Assembly: GCF_018531495.1 (NCBI RefSeq)
Contig: NZ_JAHDTI010000014.1
Span: 248,001 to 312,000, forward strand
DNA from: Nonomuraea sediminis
GTDB lineage: Bacteria; Actinomycetota; Actinomycetes; Streptosporangiales; Streptosporangiaceae
Length of the DNA stretch: 64,000 bases
Reading direction: 5' to 3'
The notes below the pieces were generated by a model. The model was given only the letters and a program-made list of their open reading frames with translations. It was not told where the DNA came from and did no database searches. Each line of letters begins with the position of its first letter. Position 1 is the stretch's first letter. Of this stretch, positions 61,401 to 64,000 are shown piece by piece. Both the position numbers and the translations under genes were made by a program.

Positions 61401-61506
61401 CTTCTACTACGTCCTGTACTACGGCGTCTGCCCGCACTACTTCTTCAAGTCCTTCTGCAGGGGGATCGCCTACAAGTACTACCTGGCCGTCTGGTACTTC
61501 GGCTGA
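55468..61506 (+). CDS. Giant secreted RHS-repeat protein with C-terminal phospholipase A2 domain
   Basis: A 2,012-residue protein (GTG start, GGAGG upstream). A Sec signal ends near residue 31 (ALVPNQAGA). Then come an N-terminal beta-rich region, a DNRLRE-like module (about 300-470, SSWTYVDSAYPSSTYYNSS), an fibronectin-like region, many RHS/YD repeats (e.g. YDVLGRQMSYTDSDGG; about 820-1780) and the RHS core (GVRLYQPKLGRFLQTDPVAG; about 1790-1888). The variable tip from residue 1889 is Trp/Tyr-rich and then reads CTSSPDKPFGYDFRAACMMH (1938-1957) followed by DYGY. This is the prokaryotic phospholipase A2 signature, with catalytic His1957-Asp1958 and a second Asp at 1976-1977. It is probably a contact or released lipase toxin. 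No immunity gene follows. Confidence 0.88.
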   Translation: MFKRLTRRAALPSVVVLALVSWALVPNQAGATTIPIKTQAPAPAGCPDEMPTQIAAELAAKVCGKRIKTAAMTTQTDEYYVNPDGTMTLEHRYRPVRVKRGAEWVPADATLAVSADGSVAPKAAAATYRFSGGGEGPMVTAEAKGTQVSLGSPVGALPKPVLDGSRATYPDVIPGVDLVLTADVDGFAEHLVVKNRQAAADPRLAELAFPAQAKKGVLKADKHGNVQVVDGDGDPVFTGAAPEMWDAAEEAATLRNTGVPGRRARMGIKLSGGKLKVTPDAALLTNPSTVYPVTIDPSFTAARSSWTYVDSAYPSSTYYNSSNDATAGTSNSGGYKRRSFFNMGLSGMGTGKHIVSATFQIYETWAWSCSARNVGLYRTAAITSSTNWSNQPASNLTIGSKNVAYGWSSSGSGGPSSCPSSWVGWDVASALQDIMNAGGTSITFKVQAGSETDNYYWKRFDNNPHISITYNTVPATPTSLALAPCSTCTNPATTNATQPTLSAKVSDADGQALRADFEIWTSDHVTKLSGGSVSGVASGGTGSWKAASALANGTYGWRVRSYDGTDYSAWSGWFGFTVNATPPAAPAVSSTDYPEGDWAKGAGQAGQFTITPSGSGVAAVLWAFDGGAQQSAATTGSPYTLSWTPTADGPHTLQAWVRNTAGSVSAATAYTFNAGTSAVTSPTDGQTTARRTVLSASGSPGLTAVTFAYRRGEADTWHQVPAADVRKRSDGSAVTWPVTMSSGLSPDLVWDTTHTLAEDGVIQVRAEFTTSSGTAASRSVDLVVDRDAEGATTQPVGPGSVNMLTGDFRMAATDANVFGVGLMRSFSSRDPRRGSSLQGVAAIFGSEWTPNGLAQAGQGTFVQLHATSATSIELTGEDTSVAFTKNADGSFTAQPDATNMKLTYDAAADRYTLTDSNSAERTVFAKVDPSATAYLVRAVYPSIGQGSTVFVWEPVTGTSLARPIKIIAPTWAVAAQSDCDVDTLAALPKGCRLIKIDYATTTTAGAQLGDVAGQVKTISLWEGGTSAPQGLSEYLYDDLGRLRETWNPNAPTVKTRYDYDLNGRVNRYSPPGELPWTLTYGKAGNPDIASDGMLLTASRPTLRPGTPSETNGTATTSVVYDVPISGAGTPYPLDPATAATWGQNDPPVDATAVFPADQVPANHTGRGGLAASDYGRATITYLNASGQVVNRAEPGGAVSTSQYDGQGNTVLTLSPGNRALALGQGATAAADLAQLGLLNTTTAERARLLSEQSEFSADGQRTLAEYGSLHLVRLDGATVAARKHTVNAYDEGRPSDAKVANLVTTVTVGAWVQGRSTDGDQRASKTYYDWNSGKKVKTVDDPGGLAITKTTTYDTEGRVIATTSPKGTDTGTQTNEYYTADGTGTCGAKPEWAGLLCRTKAKSTITDGGTNPTELVSKVYTYEAGGRVTGVAENANGVTRTTTTSYNPAGEIVKTTVTGGVGTAVPEVTTTYDAAGHVVQTAATGGATITRTYDVLGRQMSYTDSDGGTTSVEYDALDRITKKTDGAPSTVTYGYDATTGLLTTLTDSVAGTFTATYTPDGSLIKETMPGGISYGVTRDPLGAPTWRGYQNAAGVKLLDDSVTWSIHGQQLTHNGLSSQVFGYDKLGRLTGVDDTVNGTCARRGYGYDADSNRTSLTRSGCDGSGAVTENHAYDGGDRLADSGYTYDAYGRTTATPAGLTVDYYNTDLVKSITSGSLRQSYTLDPQLRRNTTTVEQLPGGVVGQRVEHFDADDDTPAWIVEGGTVTRNVHSISGGLAAVTSATGDVRLQLTNLHDDINVVYNLADGVPLALDFDEFGNPRPGQPTTRYGWHGAAERASDTPDGSILMGVRLYQPKLGRFLQTDPVAGGSANAYDYANQAPTSNADLDGKKWYWCTNFWHFAFYHCGINYVWYHSAWRYVYWVKTPAGWWVRGVFYDYCTSSPDKPFGYDFRAACMMHDYGYALRGMGYISSRHQADDVFYYVLYYGVCPHYFFKSFCRGIAYKYYLAVWYFG

Positions 61507-61511
61507 CCTGG

Positions 61512-61539
61512 ACACCGGCGGGCACCCGCCCGCCGGTGT
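61512..61539 (+). terminator. Hairpin terminator after the RHS gene
   Basis: ACACCGGCGGG (61512-61522) and its perfect complement (61529-61539) around a 6-base loop, starting five bases after the RHS stop codon. Confidence 0.75.
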
Positions 61540-61553
61540 TCCCACGGCATGTC

Positions 61554-61567
61554 TTGACGGGAGTCAA
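61554..61567. promoter_or_regulatory. TTGAC-GGGA-GTCAA inverted repeat in the SARP promoter region
   Basis: Perfect 5-bp arms that include a TTGAC -35-like box, 51 bases before the SARP start codon. It could be an operator overlapping the -35 element. Confidence 0.4.
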
Positions 61568-61617
61568 ACCATCATGCACATTGAAGCGAATTTGATCTTC
61601 TTTGTGCAGGGGACGCG

Positions 61618-64000
61618 ATGGAGTACGCCGTCTTAGGCCCGCTTCAAGTCTCAGCCGATACCCGGCAGCTCCCGCTGGGTGCAGGAAAGCCACGCGCCCT
61701 GCTCGCAGAGCTCATCTGCCGAGCAGGGCGCGCCGTCTCCCCCGCCGAACTCATCGAGGCGCTGTGGGGCCGCCGACCGCCCCGCACCGCCACCGACAAC
61801 CTCCGCCTCTACGTCCACCAGTTGCGCAGGACGCTGGGCCGCGACCGGATCATCCGCACCAGCGCCGGCTACGTCCTGGTCGTCGAGCCGGGCGAGCTGG
61901 ACGCCGCCCGCTTCGAATCCCTTGCCGAGCAGGGCGGCACGGCACTGGCCGCCGGGGACCACGAGCGGGCGGCCGCGCTGCTCAGGCAGGCGCTCGCGCT
62001 CTGGCGCGGCCCCGCCTACGCCGGGCTCGACCTCACCCAGGGATTGCGCGACCACGCCCACCGGCTGGAGGAGGAACGCCTGGCCACGCTGGAGAACCGG
62101 ATCGAGGCCGACCTCGCCCGCGGCCGGCACGCCGCCCTCATCGCCGAACTCAGCCACCTGGTGGCCGAGCACCCGCTGCGCGAGCGGCCCCGCACCCAGC
62201 TCATGCTGGCCCTGGCCCGATCGGGACGGCAGGCCGAGGCGCTGGCCACCTACCAGGACGCCCGCCGGGTCTTCGCGGCCGAGCTGGGACTCGATCCCGG
62301 CGCCGAGCTGCGTCACCTGCACCAGGCCATCCTGACCGGCACTCTGCCCGCCGACACCGCCACTGTCCCCGCCGCCGAATCCGCCCCGGCCCAGCTGCCG
62401 GCCGACATCTCCGACTTCACCGGGCGCACCGAGGAGCTCGCCGAGCTCGTGGACCAGCTCGCCGTCGACCCTCCGCCCGGGCCCGGCCCGGTGCGCGTGT
62501 GCGTGATCACCGGGATGGGCGGGGTGGGCAAGACCACTCTTGCCGTCCACGCCGCCCACCGGATCGCCTCCCACTACCCCGACGGCCAGCTCCACGCGAA
62601 TCTGCACGGCGCCGAGGCCACGCCCGCCGACCCATCCCAGGTGCTGGCCGCCTTCCTGACCGCGCTCGGGGTGCCGCGCTCGACGCTGCCCGAGACGGCC
62701 GAGGAGCGGGCCGCGTTCTTCCGCAGCCGGCTGGCCGAGCGGCGGATGCTCGTGGTGCTCGACAACGCCGCCTCCGAGCAGCAGGTGCGCCCGCTGCTGC
62801 CGGGCACGGGCGGCTGCGCCGTACTGGTCACCAGCAGGGCGCGGCTGGCCGGGCTGTCGGGGGCGGCGCTGATCGAGCTGTCGGTGCTGCCGCGCGGGCA
62901 GGCCGTGCAGCTGCTGTCCAGGATCGCGGGCTCCGAGCGGGTGCGCGCCGAGCCGGAGGCGGCGGCCGAGATCGTGCGGCTGAGCGACCACATCCCGCTG
63001 GCCGTACGGGTGGCCGGCGCGCGGCTGGCGGCACGGCCGCACTGGTCGCTGAGCCGGCTGGCCGGGCAGCTCACCGACGAGCGGCGGCGGCTCGACCAGT
63101 TCAGCGCGGGCGACCTCGCGGTGCGGGCCAGCCTGGCGCTCAGCTACGTGGGGCTGGACCACCGGGCGCGCCGGGCCTTCCGGCTGCTCGGCACGCTGGA
63201 CGTGCCCGACTTCGCCGGGTGGGTGGCCGCCGCGCTGCTCGACCTGCCGGTGGCGGCCGGCGAGGAGCTGGTCGAGGCGCTGGTGGACGCCCAGCTGGTG
63301 CTGATCGCGGGCGTGGACCCGGCCGGGCAGCTCCGCTACCGCTTCCACGACCTGGTGCGCCTGTACGCCCGCGAGCTCGGCGGCACCGAAGACGACCCCC
63401 ACGCGACGACCCAGGCCCTGAGCAGGGTCTTCGGGGCGTGGCTCGCGCTGGCCGAGCTCGCCACCGCGAAGCTGCCCGGCACCACCTCGGCCATCATCCA
63501 CGGGCCTGCTCCCCGCTGGGACTCCCCCGACGGCGCCGCGTGGAAGTACCCCGCCGAGCGTGACCCGATCGCCTGGTTCGACGCCGAGCGCGCCGCCCTG
63601 ATCGCCGCGATCCGTCAGGCGTGCGCGCTCGGCCTGAGCGCGCTCGCCTGGGACGCGGCCTGCTGCGTGGAACGTTACTTCGACGTCTGCGGACTGTTCG
63701 ACGACTGGCGCTCGCTGCACGAGCGCGTCCTCGACGCCTGTCTCGCGGCAGGCGACCGGCTGGGCGAGGCGGTGGTACGGCGGGGCCTCATGCACGCCAC
63801 CACGTGGATGGAGTCGGGCGGCGAGGCGATGGCCGCCCAGTACGACGGCGCGGGCCGGCTGATCGAGATGTTCGCCGAGCTCGGCGAGCAGCGCGGGCTG
63901 TGCGACGCCTACGTGCTGCGCGCCTGGGGCCAGGCGGCCAGGGGCGAGATGGCGCAGGGCCTGGAGTCGGGGCGGACCGCGCTGAGCCTGGCCGAGGAGA
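61618..64000 (+). CDS. AfsR/SARP-family transcriptional regulator (cut by right window edge)
   Basis: At least 794 residues are visible, with no stop before the edge. Layout: OmpR-type winged helix (MEYAVLGPLQVSADTRQLPL; TDNLRLYVHQLRRTLGRDRI), BTAD domain (about 95-240; LDAARFESLAEQGG), NB-ARC ATPase with P-loop TGMGGVGKTTL near residue 299 and LVVLDNA, then a winged-helix region and the beginning of TPR repeats. It is the second AfsR-like regulator here and shares its domain order with the one at 10228-12969. The ATG has CAGGGG upstream. It lies just downstream of the RHS-toxin gene, whose promoter has 11-bp repeats of SARP type, so it may activate that gene. Confidence 0.9.
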   Translation, partial: MEYAVLGPLQVSADTRQLPLGAGKPRALLAELICRAGRAVSPAELIEALWGRRPPRTATDNLRLYVHQLRRTLGRDRIIRTSAGYVLVVEPGELDAARFESLAEQGGTALAAGDHERAAALLRQALALWRGPAYAGLDLTQGLRDHAHRLEEERLATLENRIEADLARGRHAALIAELSHLVAEHPLRERPRTQLMLALARSGRQAEALATYQDARRVFAAELGLDPGAELRHLHQAILTGTLPADTATVPAAESAPAQLPADISDFTGRTEELAELVDQLAVDPPPGPGPVRVCVITGMGGVGKTTLAVHAAHRIASHYPDGQLHANLHGAEATPADPSQVLAAFLTALGVPRSTLPETAEERAAFFRSRLAERRMLVVLDNAASEQQVRPLLPGTGGCAVLVTSRARLAGLSGAALIELSVLPRGQAVQLLSRIAGSERVRAEPEAAAEIVRLSDHIPLAVRVAGARLAARPHWSLSRLAGQLTDERRRLDQFSAGDLAVRASLALSYVGLDHRARRAFRLLGTLDVPDFAGWVAAALLDLPVAAGEELVEALVDAQLVLIAGVDPAGQLRYRFHDLVRLYARELGGTEDDPHATTQALSRVFGAWLALAELATAKLPGTTSAIIHGPAPRWDSPDGAAWKYPAERDPIAWFDAERAALIAAIRQACALGLSALAWDAACCVERYFDVCGLFDDWRSLHERVLDACLAAGDRLGEAVVRRGLMHATTWMESGGEAMAAQYDGAGRLIEMFAELGEQRGLCDAYVLRAWGQAARGEMAQGLESGRTALSLAEE

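Overview
The window is high-GC DNA (third codon positions almost all G or C) with the gene content of a soil actinomycete. The signs are two AfsR/SARP-type regulators, ECF sigma factors of the ECF41 and ECF42 types, NsrR, an LLM-class flavin oxidoreductase, a spore-associated-protein-like exoprotein, many TetR regulators and a giant secreted RHS protein. The Streptosporangiales (Nonomuraea/Streptosporangium-like) are my best guess; this rests on gene content only. No rRNA, tRNA, CRISPR array, transposase or integrase was seen. The annotation comes from reading translations and motifs by eye, without any database search.

Layout. 1-4.7 kb: tail of an MFS exporter, a small secreted protein, a DUF3995 membrane protein, a CASTOR/POLLUX-type ion channel protein and a medium-chain reductase. 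4.7-7.0 kb: an ECF41 sigma factor divergent from a membrane protein plus a carboxymuconolactone-decarboxylase-like (CMD) gene, with a 76-bp symmetric promoter element between them. 7.0-13.0 kb: a secreted trypsin-like protease, an EF-G-like ribosomal GTPase preceded by a 30-codon leader ORF, and a SARP regulator. 13.1-16.8 kb: an operon of CMD, SDR, FAD oxidase and SGNH hydrolase genes. 16.9-18.7 kb: an unknown helical membrane protein and a scar where two truncated genes meet. 18.7-24.2 kb: a very large polytopic membrane protein and a NACHT NTPase fused to Clp-N repeats but split by a frameshift. 24.5-26.9 kb: fmdB-amiS-fmdA, for formamide/short-amide use. 27.2-30.1 kb: a Cys-rich unknown, a TetR regulator, flavohaemoglobin and NsrR with a recognisable NsrR operator.

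30.2-40.1 kb holds five tightly coupled genes: WGR-DUF4132, MoxR AAA+ ATPase, DUF5682, VWA and SWIM. Their order and sizes parallel the uncharacterised enterobacterial yehI-L-M-P-Q genes. 40.3-48.1 kb: an LLM oxidoreductase, alpha/beta hydrolases and TetR repressors with clear operators, a secreted SRPBCC protein, and an ECF42-DGPF pair whose promoter motif also lies in front of a divergent MFS exporter. 48.4 kb: a 52-residue Trp/Gly/Arg-rich peptide gene with its own terminator. 48.7-53.4 kb: a TetR regulator, then a ROK regulator divergent from an MFS permease and GH20 hexosaminidase (amino-sugar use). 53.6-55.4 kb: a methyltransferase and a Tat-lipoprotein agmatine-deiminase-family enzyme. 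55.5-61.5 kb: a 2,012-residue secreted RHS protein ending in a phospholipase A2 domain. 61.6 kb to the edge: a second SARP regulator, cut off by the window.

The strongest candidates for poorly described biology are the five-gene MoxR/VWA operon, the RHS-phospholipase A2 protein, the Trp-rich peptide gene, the NACHT-Clp_N protein, the leader-controlled EF-G-like gene, and the paired ECF41 and ECF42 divergent promoters.
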